A stretch of DNA of 64,000 nucleotides from positions 16,952-80,951 of the forward strand of contig JARWZO010000028.1 in NCBI GenBank assembly GCA_029866325.1, in the 5' to 3' direction. How positions within the stretch are numbered: the stretch's first letter is position 1; each line of letters starts with the position of its first letter. The notes under the pieces are model-generated. The model ran no database searches, was not told where the DNA came from, and worked only from the letters and a program-made list of their open reading frames with translations. This DNA is from Fluviicola sp. (GTDB lineage Bacteria; Bacteroidota; Bacteroidia; Flavobacteriales_D; Crocinitomicaceae). The translations under genes and the position numbers were made by a program. Below are positions 8,601 through 17,215 of this stretch, one piece after another.

Positions 8601-9406
8601 TACTTCGGGATAAAATAAACGAATACGCATCTTTTGACGAAAGTGAATTTCAAAACGCAATTTCGTATTTAAGCCTTACTAATCGAGGTAAGGTGGAAAA
8701 CATACCTACTGGGTATGATTATTTAGATATATTCCCCTGGAGGTTTAATAGAATGTTATCTCTCCTAAGAAAACCAATTGTAATTGTAAAAAACCCTGAT
8801 TCAGAATCAGAAATAGTATATTGGGGAGTTCGACAGTCCGTACTTTGTAAGCGATTCATATCCGAACAATTATTTTCCGATCGCTTTAGAGCTCTAAAAG
8901 ATAGTAAAGTCAAAAAGTATTTGGGAACATTCGCACAGAAAAGAGGTGCAGAATTAGTGCAAACTATTTTAGCTACAATCAAGGAACCTGAATTAATAAT
9001 TGATACTGATGTTTACATTGGTCCTAAACATTCATTAAAGAACGAAAAGGATATAGGAGATATTGATATTCTGATTATTGATGCATCTAGAAGACTTCTT
9101 TTTAGCATTGAATGCAAAAGCATGTCGCCAAGTCGAAATATTAAAGAAATGGTAGAAGAACTCAATAAAATTTTCGGTGGAGAAAAAGGGTGGTTGAAGA
9201 AACATGAAATAAGGCATGATTGGATAAAAAACAATCGCGAACAGATTACTAAAAAGTATCAAATTGACGTCTCGGATTTTGAGATCAGATCTTTCTTTGT
9301 AACCCAAGAAGAGATGTTAACTCCTCACATCAAAGAAGAATTATCGATGCCATTTTTAACGAGTTACGATATCACAAAAGACGGCTATAATACTCTAGTT
9401 AGATAA
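5672..9406 (+). CDS. Large SEC-C zinc-motif protein with C-terminal nuclease-like domain
   Basis: A 1244-residue cytosolic protein. The N-terminus carries a SEC-C zinc motif (C9, C11, C20, C21 in RNDRCFCGSGKKYKKCC). The long middle is mostly alpha-helical and unrecognised. Near the C-terminus GDIDILIID (about 1129-1137) followed by LLFSIECKS (about 1142-1150) gives the Asp...Glu-x-Lys pattern of a PD-(D/E)XK nuclease. SEC-C motifs are found on SecA and on many uncharacterised nucleic-acid-associated proteins. A role as a large defence effector is inferred from the nuclease-like end and from its neighbour, a STAND NTPase. The last 12 bp overlap the convergent STAND gene. The 136-bp upstream gap shows no clear promoter. 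Confidence 0.75.
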   Translation: MKLGRNDRCFCGSGKKYKKCCLGKATPPELSPSEIFFRRYNTIDLLKSFAGLSLLPENHGKNFRLEELAFLVSKNSNSNTELANQKELKNFLDEEHSYHLMEDYPTNLFTDLVTFYGGDYLIFPGITEYGSFPLSSLFKAIFHWPTDSIPDDFRNNCIHLSLFILSLSDQIAQRLDTKRYTKGIIEETEIYIPSKDIFDKLKSAVSFSKTEIIDLLKRNQIAPEAMAPFIFDSDLESNPNESVNPIWYKPIIRIEDEFIVVSPTTMSLALTDFIWSEAERRGCIKEVNDAYHNFIWNQLQGQLGIIGFDNLDFVISSEQELNSKIGLYRFDSDKIALVQYIYDSGENYKTAGFTLDLKGLSIQAKSVFTNLKENLEFKDYEFFHLIVISPIGREFMIPLRGDEQIPCIALTPFEIDVLWNSGDTKAIDLWKFAVARSKTLSSNGGLSYSLLDQFKFYKEHHESFYWNDNTKSAWIDIEPGYAAELIYESKLKKDAHSVPKKVNGRVVNVEVLRKDEYEPVYVDLSSLASGELEFMMEGFSQAVWVRPKNTVKGKNDRLRHIYWEINCLISYWLWQIQDDIKGDLKFLGESPIEILFDLILERDFDANDMGIERVDNLLDFFQYKVLSDGIIISVPKELMPYLYGTDNAGERVLVQVLLLALNELFNSKSSPLIDTVRIAQIIEQKAPLGHKKKMLMLDPNDNILILPDNLSDHRLVQEYDCSIVLDTICPKLGTDCPPVGKITNIDDKRKLSSEIVQKALLPLLREKINLFNGEDLLKELISLNESLIKRKEELRIFTPTRIACYVSVEQHQIDLSSEMGLLDRTSIATRCLIEHIAAEGCTGNKIVSTAGLDELIAIMDQINIWGSLSDQINFNLVDIDLGILASGRVGTSKGHKDVFEAYYTGKTNENIEDAVDHYSQVFPQIEGIEGEDIPIALDDAFKADFGVTLTRICEFIDTIALIGHFQKAAWASFELKLLRDKINEYASFDESEFQNAISYLSLTNRGKVENIPTGYDYLDIFPWRFNRMLSLLRKPIVIVKNPDSESEIVYWGVRQSVLCKRFISEQLFSDRFRALKDSKVKKYLGTFAQKRGAELVQTILATIKEPELIIDTDVYIGPKHSLKNEKDIGDIDILIIDASRRLLFSIECKSMSPSRNIKEMVEELNKIFGGEKGWLKKHEIRHDWIKNNREQITKKYQIDVSDFEIRSFFVTQEEMLTPHIKEELSMPFLTSYDITKDGYNTLVR

Positions 9407-12400
9407 TAAGAGTTCATTCAACTCTTGGGTCCAGGCAGTTATGTTAGAAAGAACTTCTTCTTGACTGATCTTCTGCCGATTTTCAACAAATTTTGTCACA
9501 GTTTGACAAATGGGTTTATATTTTTTTTCGCTCAAAGTACTAGACAATTCTTGTAAAGAAGCTTTGATATTAGTAGCTAGTTTGGTTTCTTTTTTATCTA
9601 ATAACTGTTTTTCATATGGCTTTTGACGATTAAGATAAGTGCGGTACTGTTGCAATCTCCATATATCATACATCATGGTTATGTATGCGTCAGTCTCCTG
9701 TTGACTTTCTAATGGTTCGAAGAATATTCCTTCTAAAACATCTAGAGGAACTTTATCTAACTCAATAGATATTGGATTTCCATAAATGCCTTGATCAAAC
9801 TCTTCATCTTTTTCATAAGACATCTTAATACGTTCAAAATAGTTTCTGTGGCATCTGAACGCGCCAATGGCACGTCCATTCTTTGTATTCACAAAAGTGA
9901 ACCAGTCTATCTCAGTTTCAGAAAGTCCCCTTAGGCTGATACTCATTTCTATCAAATCATTGCCATCGGACAGATCTAGGTAATCGACTCCAATAATTGC
10001 GTGCAAATTTTTATCTATTTCAAGAAGCTGATTTGGTTCTTGGAAAAACAAATAGGATTCTGCAGAACTAATTATTGAATGTAACTGACTGATCCTTTTG
10101 AAATCTCGCTGATCAATCCATTTTAACAAAGAATCTCTAGAGTTTTTAATAATAGCAGTATTGCCAGATGGGGTGAAAACTGCTATAAAGTACTCAAGTG
10201 CATTGAACAAACGTCTATACCATTCAAGTTCATCACAATTGATTTGATCTGTATTTACATATTGTGTTGTAAGATTGAGAATCGTATCAAAACCTTTCTG
10301 CATATTCGAAATCTCGTGTAAGGCCGATTCAAAATTGCGATAAGCCACGTTTCGCGAGTTATCGTTTTGCGGTTTTATTAACCAAACGAATTGATTAGCA
10401 AAATTGGTAATTGCTGACGACCATGTATCAATTTTCTTTAATTCCAAGGTCAATGATTCAGCAATTGAGGTCCTTTTATACTCTGGATATGTTTTTAGTA
10501 ATTTGGAATAATCAATGAAGTTGGAAGAAGATTGAATTAATGGTTCCGCGGTTGCTTTAATACGTGAAGAATTATTTTCAATAATAGCTTCAAAATAACG
10601 GGTACAGATTTTTACAAATTCGAATGCGTAATTACGTTTTTTAATGATTTGCTCCTGCCATTCAAATGTAGAAGCAGCACGGTATTTATCAAGAATTGTT
10701 TTTCTCCATATCTGATTAAGATGTATTTCAAAGAAGTTGTTGATATTCTCTGGAGGCATAGCTTTTTCGGCATTTTGAAGAACAAGTTTATACATATCAA
10801 TAGTAGGGAATGGCAATATGACTGCCTCTGATCTATATTTGCTGTAAAAGGGTAAAAAACTGTAAATAGTTTCTATCCTGGAAACACTGGATTCGTTCGA
10901 GGTTGTTATTTCATCATTTTCCAGCAGGTACTTTACAAGTATGTCTTCACCCATTTCTTCAATCACAATCGAGTCTGTAATGTTCTTTAATAATGAAAAG
11001 ATTTCTGATTTATTTTTTTTACAAAAAGTGAAATAGTCTTGGTCTTGGAGAATAATGAAATACTTGGATAATTCACTCACTTTTGTAAAGTCGGTATCAG
11101 AAATCAATTCTCTAAAAATACTCTCTACAAAAGGCAACTTATGTTTGATCGGAATGCCTAATACCGTAAACCAGCCGATAAGAAAATTCAATGAATCATA
11201 GTCCTGAATGGATTCGTAATCACAAGGTAACTGATCTTCAATCGAGTCGGCAAATTTCCAAACCTCTGTTGTATTTAGATCAAATGATGAAAAGTTTTCT
11301 TTTCGTTGATTTAAGTCGCGAAAACCATTTCCTTCAACCCCGGATAATGTATTCCCTAAATTCTCAAGAATACCCAGTTTTTTGAATGGAATCATATCCA
11401 TCACAAATAGATCAAGTGAGCCAGTTTCAAAAACTTCATTAAATGCAGCTTGATTTATTTTCCAATAATTATGTACATCAAAGAATAATAAGCCGTCAAG
11501 CGCTTTTACCTTCCATATGAAACTCTTTTTGGCTAGAATTGGAGCCAATGATTTATACAATCCCTGAATCTGTTCAGTATTTCTGTCCACTGCAAGGTTA
11601 GCGAAGAAGTCGAAAACATCTGTTTGCTCAATTATCTGAAAGAGCGATACTAACGAACCATTCAACGAAATTGTTTCATGTAAAGCATCTACAAGATGAC
11701 GAGAGCGAACCGGATGTAACCCTTCAACATAATGCTCGCTAAACTTCAAATAGTACTCATTTTCTAGTTGTTTATAGACTTCTCCGCGATCTTCTTCAAA
11801 TCGGACAGTACTTTGGATGAACTCGGTTAAGCTCTGTGTAGAGATTCGGATATTTAAGATATCTGCTAAGGAAATCAATCGAAGTATCTCTAATTTGGCT
11901 GCAGCTCCTCTTGACATTCGATTGAGCTCTTTGATTTGATGAGTTATGCGCTCCGCAATCATTTCACCTCGTGTTAATAAGAACACGTACTCAATCAACA
12001 ACTTTTTCTCCTCAATAGTTTCCCAAGCCGGCTGCCATGAACTTGTGGAGTCGCTCAGTTTATTCTTTAACTGAAGTTGTTTAAAAATTTCTTCGGCCTC
12101 CTCCATTGAGAGGTAAATGTTAATGACCTGCAAACGAACTTTAGAAGCATCACATCCGTAACGGTACCAATCCTCTTCTCTAGTAGTGACAATTACTTTC
12201 ACAGGAATACCTTGTAACTGTTCAATGAGTTTACTCCAATTAGCGACCCCAGCACTAAGTCCGTCGATGACCAGAATAGGAGTTTCACCTATTTTTAACC
12301 TGGTGCATAGAAAATCAAATATGCCTGCAATTTGTGACTGATCTTCACAATTCTGCAATTCGTATATACTATAGCCCTGAGCTTTCAAGTTTTGAGCTGC

Positions 12401-13324
12401 ACACCAGGCTAAAGTAGATTTACCTTGGCCACTCGATGATTTTATTACAGTAACATCGAATGAATTTGCGCTTTCTTCAATCTGAGCTTCCCAAGTTGGG
12501 CGACGAACAGGTAACCCCTGCACAATATGATGCGGTTTAGCTGCTTTACCTTCAAAATAGCCATCCTCCCCACTTGTTGATACCGCAGTAAACGAAATAC
12601 TTCGAATCCAGTTGTATTGTATCGCCGGATTCACAATAGACTTTGAGAAAGAATCGGTTACCTCTTGAAGAATCTGAGAAAGATGAGTAAAGTCAATTAT
12701 TTCACTGCTTTTCGACCAGAAAAGTATGTTATAAAATAATGCATGCAAGTAGCGGTCCTGAACTCCTTCATTTAACTGAAACCTTTCTGTCAATTGATGA
12801 ATTATACTTTTACTGAGCTCATCTTCCGTATAGAACTTGTAATTAACTGCAGACAAGAATTGACTGAAATCGATTCCTTCAAGATCTATAGAGGATTCCA
12901 GAAATTTCTGTTTCCAAAATTCATCAGCACCAGGTTTGGCTTTAATCAAATCATCTAAATGACCTTTTGAGATCTGCGCATTGTGAACGAGCAGAAATTT
13001 CGCGTTTGGATCCAACTTAAACACATCCATGAAGTTCTTTAAAACCCCCATGTTCCAAAATCCTGATGCATCAATTGGATTAACAGAGGTTTTTAGCTGA
13101 ACAAATTCGTTTCCAAGAACATTAACCACATCAACATCTTCCAATCCTTCCAACTGTATCTTTGTTTCCGATGCCTCAGTTAGTTCTAATAATGACCTGT
13201 GACAAGCGTATAACAATTGAAAACCAATTCCGCGGAGGTTAATCGCACCACCGGTCCTTTTAGACTGTAGTGAGTTTAAATCTTCGTTCTTACTATTATT
13301 TCTTTTCTTTTTAGATTTTCCCAT
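9395..13324 (-). CDS. DUF4297/Cap4-like nuclease-STAND NTPase (Avs-like defence protein)
   Basis: A 1309-residue protein. Residues 22-90 match the DUF4297/Cap4-type nuclease pattern: RTGGAINLRGIGFQLLYA, then LEGLEDVDVV and EFVQLKTS (a Gln-x-Lys variant of the Glu-x-Lys catalytic pair). A P-loop NTPase of the STAND class follows: Walker A SSSGQGKS (296-303), Walker B ILVIDG (350-355) and a sensor-like VTTREEDW near 379. The remaining 850 residues are helical, the usual sensor region of Avs proteins. In characterised Avs systems a phage protein binds this region, the NTPase oligomerises and the nuclease cuts DNA. Function here is inferred from architecture. It overlaps the convergent 1244-aa gene by 12 bp and stands alone on its strand. 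Confidence 0.82.
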   Translation of the reverse strand: MGKSKKKRNNSKNEDLNSLQSKRTGGAINLRGIGFQLLYACHRSLLELTEASETKIQLEGLEDVDVVNVLGNEFVQLKTSVNPIDASGFWNMGVLKNFMDVFKLDPNAKFLLVHNAQISKGHLDDLIKAKPGADEFWKQKFLESSIDLEGIDFSQFLSAVNYKFYTEDELSKSIIHQLTERFQLNEGVQDRYLHALFYNILFWSKSSEIIDFTHLSQILQEVTDSFSKSIVNPAIQYNWIRSISFTAVSTSGEDGYFEGKAAKPHHIVQGLPVRRPTWEAQIEESANSFDVTVIKSSSGQGKSTLAWCAAQNLKAQGYSIYELQNCEDQSQIAGIFDFLCTRLKIGETPILVIDGLSAGVANWSKLIEQLQGIPVKVIVTTREEDWYRYGCDASKVRLQVINIYLSMEEAEEIFKQLQLKNKLSDSTSSWQPAWETIEEKKLLIEYVFLLTRGEMIAERITHQIKELNRMSRGAAAKLEILRLISLADILNIRISTQSLTEFIQSTVRFEEDRGEVYKQLENEYYLKFSEHYVEGLHPVRSRHLVDALHETISLNGSLVSLFQIIEQTDVFDFFANLAVDRNTEQIQGLYKSLAPILAKKSFIWKVKALDGLLFFDVHNYWKINQAAFNEVFETGSLDLFVMDMIPFKKLGILENLGNTLSGVEGNGFRDLNQRKENFSSFDLNTTEVWKFADSIEDQLPCDYESIQDYDSLNFLIGWFTVLGIPIKHKLPFVESIFRELISDTDFTKVSELSKYFIILQDQDYFTFCKKNKSEIFSLLKNITDSIVIEEMGEDILVKYLLENDEITTSNESSVSRIETIYSFLPFYSKYRSEAVILPFPTIDMYKLVLQNAEKAMPPENINNFFEIHLNQIWRKTILDKYRAASTFEWQEQIIKKRNYAFEFVKICTRYFEAIIENNSSRIKATAEPLIQSSSNFIDYSKLLKTYPEYKRTSIAESLTLELKKIDTWSSAITNFANQFVWLIKPQNDNSRNVAYRNFESALHEISNMQKGFDTILNLTTQYVNTDQINCDELEWYRRLFNALEYFIAVFTPSGNTAIIKNSRDSLLKWIDQRDFKRISQLHSIISSAESYLFFQEPNQLLEIDKNLHAIIGVDYLDLSDGNDLIEMSISLRGLSETEIDWFTFVNTKNGRAIGAFRCHRNYFERIKMSYEKDEEFDQGIYGNPISIELDKVPLDVLEGIFFEPLESQQETDAYITMMYDIWRLQQYRTYLNRQKPYEKQLLDKKETKLATNIKASLQELSSTLSEKKYKPICQTVTKFVENRQKISQEEVLSNITAWTQELNELLLSN

Positions 13325-13432
13325 TCTAATGCGTTGTGGTTAAAGTCAAGACGAAAGTTAATCATCTTATCCCAAAAATATTCTGTAAAAACTTAAAGCT
13401 TATGAACTGCGAAGAATTATTCGTAGCCTTAT

Positions 13433-14494
13433 TTAGTCGACCAATTCCTCTTCCTCATTTTGAGTTACTGGCGATGAGCTCGATTCAGTATGCAACGAGG
13501 TCTGACCAGTATTGGCTTTAACTAACTCTCGTTTCAACTTCATAGGAACATGCCCGTCAACCTTTTGGATAAAGCCCATAATTAACTTATAGAATGCCTT
13601 ATTTCGAATGAAAATATTCGCTTCTTCTTTCGAAATATGAAATTCATCTTCATTAACAGAAGAGAACGTTTGTTTTAAGCTATCCTGATCACCTGAGAGC
13701 ATTGCAAAAAGCAATTTGATTCCCCCTGCTTTTGAAAAAACGGTCTTTCTTAGATTTGCAACTGATAGAAACTTGGCCATTATCCAGTTTACGGTTTTAT
13801 CGCTATAAAAATCTCGAAAGTCATCCTGAGTAAAGGGGGTTTTGGGTTTTAAACTATTATTAATCAGTTTAACGAGAAATTCAGGAACTTCACTGATCAG
13901 ATCACTATCCTCTTCCAGTTCTTTTACCCCTTTTAGATGTTTATCCAAAACCTTCCTCACGCTTCTTCTTTCCTTACGAGGAAGATGTTTAACGGTATCT
14001 AAAATAATTTCTTCAATCGTTTCCAATAACTCATCCAGCACCGGAATGATAATCTCTTTGCTGACATCATTTTCAATAATTCGACTCTGTAAAATAGGAG
14101 TGAATACTTCTTTATTAGTTTTGTTAAAGCTATCCAAAGAACCTTCCAATTTATGGAAGAGTGCAATATCTATTTCTTTCAGATTTTCAATAGATAAAAG
14201 AAATGATTTGTTCATTTTCTTCAACTTCCTTTGATCTACACTAAAGAACTTCTCGGCTAATTCAGGTACTTGATAAATTGCAGAATTGGTAGGATCATTA
14301 CTTTTTAGGAATCGCTCAAGTTTGGCGTATTCATTCCAAATTAAAAGTAAATCAGAAACCGTGAGTCGTATTTTCTTATAATGCTCCTGATTGAGATCAA
14401 ACCGTTTCTGTCTCATTCCGAACCAATAAGTAACAGCGGCTCCGACAATTGCCGTAGGGGCAAGTAAATTGTATGTTTCCTTCAAAAAGTCCAT
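13433..14494 (-). CDS. Membrane-anchored helical protein, partner of HEPN-like gene
   Basis: A 353-residue protein with one N-terminal transmembrane helix (about residues 10-26, LLAPTAIVGAAVTYWFG) followed by a long helical cytosolic domain rich in Lys/Glu heptads and a low-complexity Ser/Glu tail. I do not recognise a family. The gene begins 5 bp after the 392-aa HEPN-like gene stops, so they form a two-gene unit. A membrane anchor plus a putative RNase resembles the effector/partner logic of abortive-infection systems, but this is inference. The direction of signalling, and whether this protein inhibits or activates its partner, cannot be read from sequence. Confidence 0.7.
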   Translation of the reverse strand: MDFLKETYNLLAPTAIVGAAVTYWFGMRQKRFDLNQEHYKKIRLTVSDLLLIWNEYAKLERFLKSNDPTNSAIYQVPELAEKFFSVDQRKLKKMNKSFLLSIENLKEIDIALFHKLEGSLDSFNKTNKEVFTPILQSRIIENDVSKEIIIPVLDELLETIEEIILDTVKHLPRKERRSVRKVLDKHLKGVKELEEDSDLISEVPEFLVKLINNSLKPKTPFTQDDFRDFYSDKTVNWIMAKFLSVANLRKTVFSKAGGIKLLFAMLSGDQDSLKQTFSSVNEDEFHISKEEANIFIRNKAFYKLIMGFIQKVDGHVPMKLKRELVKANTGQTSLHTESSSSPVTQNEEEELVD

Positions 14495-14499
14495 TCTTA

Positions 14500-15678
14500 C
14501 TACAATAAGGTGAATATCTCTTCCTGACTTAATTCAAAAAAATGTGGATCCCCGACATTGTAGCGAATGTAATAATCACAGGTGTAGCACTTTACCCAAT
14601 CAATATTAATGATTTCTCCTTCATGAAAAAAATCATCCATCGAATGGCGATAATGTACCAAAGAATCTAATCCACAGCAGGGGCATCCTAATATCCTCTT
14701 GAAATCCGGATGCAATTTCTCAGCATTTGCAAATCGCATTCCTCTTCCATTCACATCATTATAATTGAGTTCGTAAGTTGCTTTATTGTTGCGAGTATAT
14801 AAATTCATGTTGAGATTAGCCCTGCCAAGTTCTTTGAGGTGACCTAAATACAATAACAAAACGAAATTCCTATGCTGTTCTTTTTTTTGTCTTAAATCCT
14901 TGAAATCAAACTGGATTCTTGTAATGTGATCAAGTAAATCAATACCGGTAACTGTCTTTAAATAAAACATTGACTTTCCCAACTCTCCTTTTCTAGCTTC
15001 AATGATTTGTTGGACAATAGGTATTATTCTTTGTGAGATCATATAATCCAAAAACCATAAAGAAGGAAGTTTGTTTCCATTATGGAGAATTCGATCTCTA
15101 TACCATGAAAGCAAATGCAGTGTCGTTTGATATTGCTTGGAATCTAGAAAAGAATATTGATTAATTATTCTCCGGAACTTTTTAACTATTGGATCAGGAT
15201 CAGATTCTTTTTCCAATTCAATTAAACCATAAAACCTATCCAGGGAATCTCTAAATGTTGCTGACAGATATTTATTGTTATGTTTTTTAGGTTTAAAAGT
15301 GTTATCCCGAATTTTTGAAATTAAGGCCTTTGCTCTATTTCCATTTCCCGTTTTGGAATGGGTATAAGTCAACTTTGGGCTAGTTTTCCTGAGTAAATCC
15401 TTTAAAAACAACTCAAAAAATCGTTCGAAGGCAATTATTGTAAGCACGGTATTATCCTGATCCAGGTATTGATCATTCAATTTCCTGTTATACACGTATG
15501 ACATTCCCATGGAGTATTCTTCATAGAAACGACTTTGAGTTTGAAAGGTGTTGAAATAATAACTAAACGCATGACGTAACGAATCATAGTAGTATTCCGG
15601 TATACGTTTAGTTTTACCCCTATTAGATACTCTGATTTCATTCTTTTCGGCAAGATTGATCAATTGATTAATGTTCAT
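14500..15678 (-). CDS. HEPN-like RNase candidate with C-terminal zinc ribbon
   Basis: A 392-residue cytosolic protein. The helical first half includes IIAFERFFELFLKDLLRK (about residues 81-98) and, at 194-199, RDRILH, an Arg-x4-His motif placed at a helix end like the catalytic motif of HEPN RNases. The C-terminus has a zinc-ribbon pattern, C332/C335 (GCPCCG) and C364/C367 (KCYTC). HEPN RNases are common toxins and phage-defence effectors that cut tRNA or mRNA; assignment here rests on the motif and helical context only. It leads a two-gene operon with the membrane protein downstream. The start ATG follows 123 bp of non-coding DNA. Confidence 0.65.
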   Translation of the reverse strand: MNINQLINLAEKNEIRVSNRGKTKRIPEYYYDSLRHAFSYYFNTFQTQSRFYEEYSMGMSYVYNRKLNDQYLDQDNTVLTIIAFERFFELFLKDLLRKTSPKLTYTHSKTGNGNRAKALISKIRDNTFKPKKHNNKYLSATFRDSLDRFYGLIELEKESDPDPIVKKFRRIINQYSFLDSKQYQTTLHLLSWYRDRILHNGNKLPSLWFLDYMISQRIIPIVQQIIEARKGELGKSMFYLKTVTGIDLLDHITRIQFDFKDLRQKKEQHRNFVLLLYLGHLKELGRANLNMNLYTRNNKATYELNYNDVNGRGMRFANAEKLHPDFKRILGCPCCGLDSLVHYRHSMDDFFHEGEIINIDWVKCYTCDYYIRYNVGDPHFFELSQEEIFTLL

Positions 15679-15801
15679 AAATAGAGGCCTTACTAATTGT
15701 AAGCATGAAGATAATAAACATTCAATGATCTTAGTATCTCATGTTCAAAAGTCGGAAAGCTCCCTTTACATTGATTGCAGAGAATGTACAATTTTAATGC
15801 T

Positions 15802-16587
15802 TCACTGCTTTCTAATCAATTCCGTAATCGCTACTTTTTCCCCAGGTGCATTCAACAGAATAATGGTGTCTTTTGAAACATGGAATATCTCATAATCCAA
15901 GGATATTCCGTTTTTGTGCATTGCATGAAGGAAACCGTCCACTTTATATTCTCCATCTACTCTGAGAGCAGCATCCCCAAAGTTGTCATAATATGGAGCC
16001 CACAGTTGGAATGATCCGTTCTTTCCAAAGATCATTGATGTTTGTCGTTCACCTTCAATATCCCAGGTTCCAATAAACTCTTGGCAAACCTCATTTTTAA
16101 ACGTGAGCTGAAATGAGTCCTTTGAATCGTCCAAATAACAGGTCCATTTCCCTGTAGGTTTACCTTTTTCGAAATATGATTCGCGAAGTTTCTTCCCGGT
16201 ACCAGTGAAGTATTGTTGTTTTCCATCTAGAACCCCATTAGAGAAGTTTTCACGGGATAAAATGACTCCATTTGGTAACTTTGTCTCCTGCTGGCCATCA
16301 AGCTTTCCATTGTTGTAGTTGTTGGTATGGATTTGACCGTTTTCTGCATAAAAAACGCAACTTCCATGAAGTGAATCAGCCTGGTAATGTAACTCCGCAA
16401 TCTTCTTGCCGGCAGCATCCCATTCAACGTATTCTCCGTCCTTTATTTTTTGTCCGGAATCATCTGTGTAGTATTCGTAACGCTTAAGAAGCTTGCCAGT
16501 TGTTGGGTCTTGTATTTCTTCAATATCATTGCCACAAGAAGTTAGGAATAGTGTTAGTGCAATTAGTGGTAAAAAGGTTGTTTTCAT
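15802..16587 (-). CDS. MORN-repeat lipoprotein
   Basis: A 261-residue lipoprotein: signal peptide MKTTFLPLIALTLFLTSC with lipobox LTSC. Six or so MORN-variant repeats follow (GEYVEWDAAGKKIAELHY, LHGSCVFYAENGQI, LDGQQETKLPNGVI, LDGKQQYFTGTGKKL), ending about residue 150, and then a beta domain. MORN-variant lipoproteins are common on Bacteroidota membranes; roles in adhesion or regulation are suggested but poorly known. The start ATG overlaps the stop of the upstream HTH gene by 4 bp (ATGA), implying translational coupling. It is odd cargo among defence-type genes. Confidence 0.8.
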   Translation of the reverse strand: MKTTFLPLIALTLFLTSCGNDIEEIQDPTTGKLLKRYEYYTDDSGQKIKDGEYVEWDAAGKKIAELHYQADSLHGSCVFYAENGQIHTNNYNNGKLDGQQETKLPNGVILSRENFSNGVLDGKQQYFTGTGKKLRESYFEKGKPTGKWTCYLDDSKDSFQLTFKNEVCQEFIGTWDIEGERQTSMIFGKNGSFQLWAPYYDNFGDAALRVDGEYKVDGFLHAMHKNGISLDYEIFHVSKDTIILLNAPGEKVAITELIRKQ

Positions 16588-16865
16588 TTTTCTAAGAATT
16601 TTGCTAGTTCGTAATTATGAGCTGAAAGATTGATGTATAATCGACGAAGTGTTTGATTCTCGCTTTCTGCACTTTGATTTGATCCGTTGGATTCGATTAA
16701 AACAGAGTGTTTCTCTTCGATACCTGAAAGACTTCGTTTCCAAGAATAATATGTCGGAATGCTTATTCTGTATCTCTTGCAAATTTCTCGAACTGTAATC
16801 CCTTCAAGATCTCTTTCGTTCAAAATTTGTCTTTTCTTTTCGTCAGTGAAATTGGATGATCTCAT
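16584..16865 (-). CDS. Transposase-like HTH protein (IS3 OrfA-type), no partner
   Basis: A 93-residue protein starting at the second Met (ATG at 16865; a GTG sits just before). FTDEKKRQILNERDLEGITV and ICKRYRISIPTYYSWKRSL form the helix-turn-helix typical of IS3-family OrfA. The C-terminus continues as a helix rather than a leucine zipper leading into OrfB. No DDE partner, terminal repeat or target duplication is nearby, so it is not an active IS. The 4-bp overlap with the lipoprotein gene suggests it has been recruited as a regulator or is the first gene of a small operon. Divergent from the XRE gene with only 93 bp between their starts. Confidence 0.75.
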   Translation of the reverse strand: MRSSNFTDEKKRQILNERDLEGITVREICKRYRISIPTYYSWKRSLSGIEEKHSVLIESNGSNQSAESENQTLRRLYINLSAHNYELAKFLEK

Positions 16866-16958
16866 CACTCATTTTGGTTTCAAATATAAAAAATATACTG
16901 ATAAGCTGTTAGTTTATGAGCGGTTGACCGATAAGTATTCAGAATGTTCCTTTGTTTT

Positions 16959-17207
16959 ATGAATAAAGAACCAGCAAATTTGGTCAAACATAATGAAGCT
17001 CTCAAGAAACTTGGAACGCGTCTCAAAGAGATTCGTATTAGTAAGGGTTACAAAAGTGCTGAAGCTGCAGCCCTTGAATTAAAAGTAAATAGGGTTCAAT
17101 ATGCACGATATGAAGCAGGAAAGAATATTGAATACTTAACATTGTTTGATTTACTGGAGAAGATGGGCGTCTCCGTTACTGAGTTTTTTTCAACAGGGTT
17201 TGATTAG
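16959..17207 (+). CDS. XRE-family transcriptional regulator of the transposon
   Basis: An 82-residue single-domain Cro/CI-type protein: LGTRLKEIRISKGYKSAEAAALEL then NRVQYARYEAGKNIEYLTLFDLLEKMGV is the classic five-helix XRE pattern. I prefer the ATG at 16959 over the in-frame one at 16944, since the domain starts soon after. The next gene (TnsE-like) begins 8 bp beyond the stop. This suggests the regulator controls that operon and perhaps the divergent HTH gene. Several Tn7-like elements encode small XRE proteins next to target-selector modules. Its operator is not identifiable by eye. Confidence 0.88.
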   Translation: MNKEPANLVKHNEALKKLGTRLKEIRISKGYKSAEAAALELKVNRVQYARYEAGKNIEYLTLFDLLEKMGVSVTEFFSTGFD

Positions 17208-17215
17208 TCAACTTC

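Noticed and set aside
16584..16865. Active IS3-family insertion sequence
   Set aside because: Only an OrfA-like frame exists; no OrfB, inverted repeats or target duplication.
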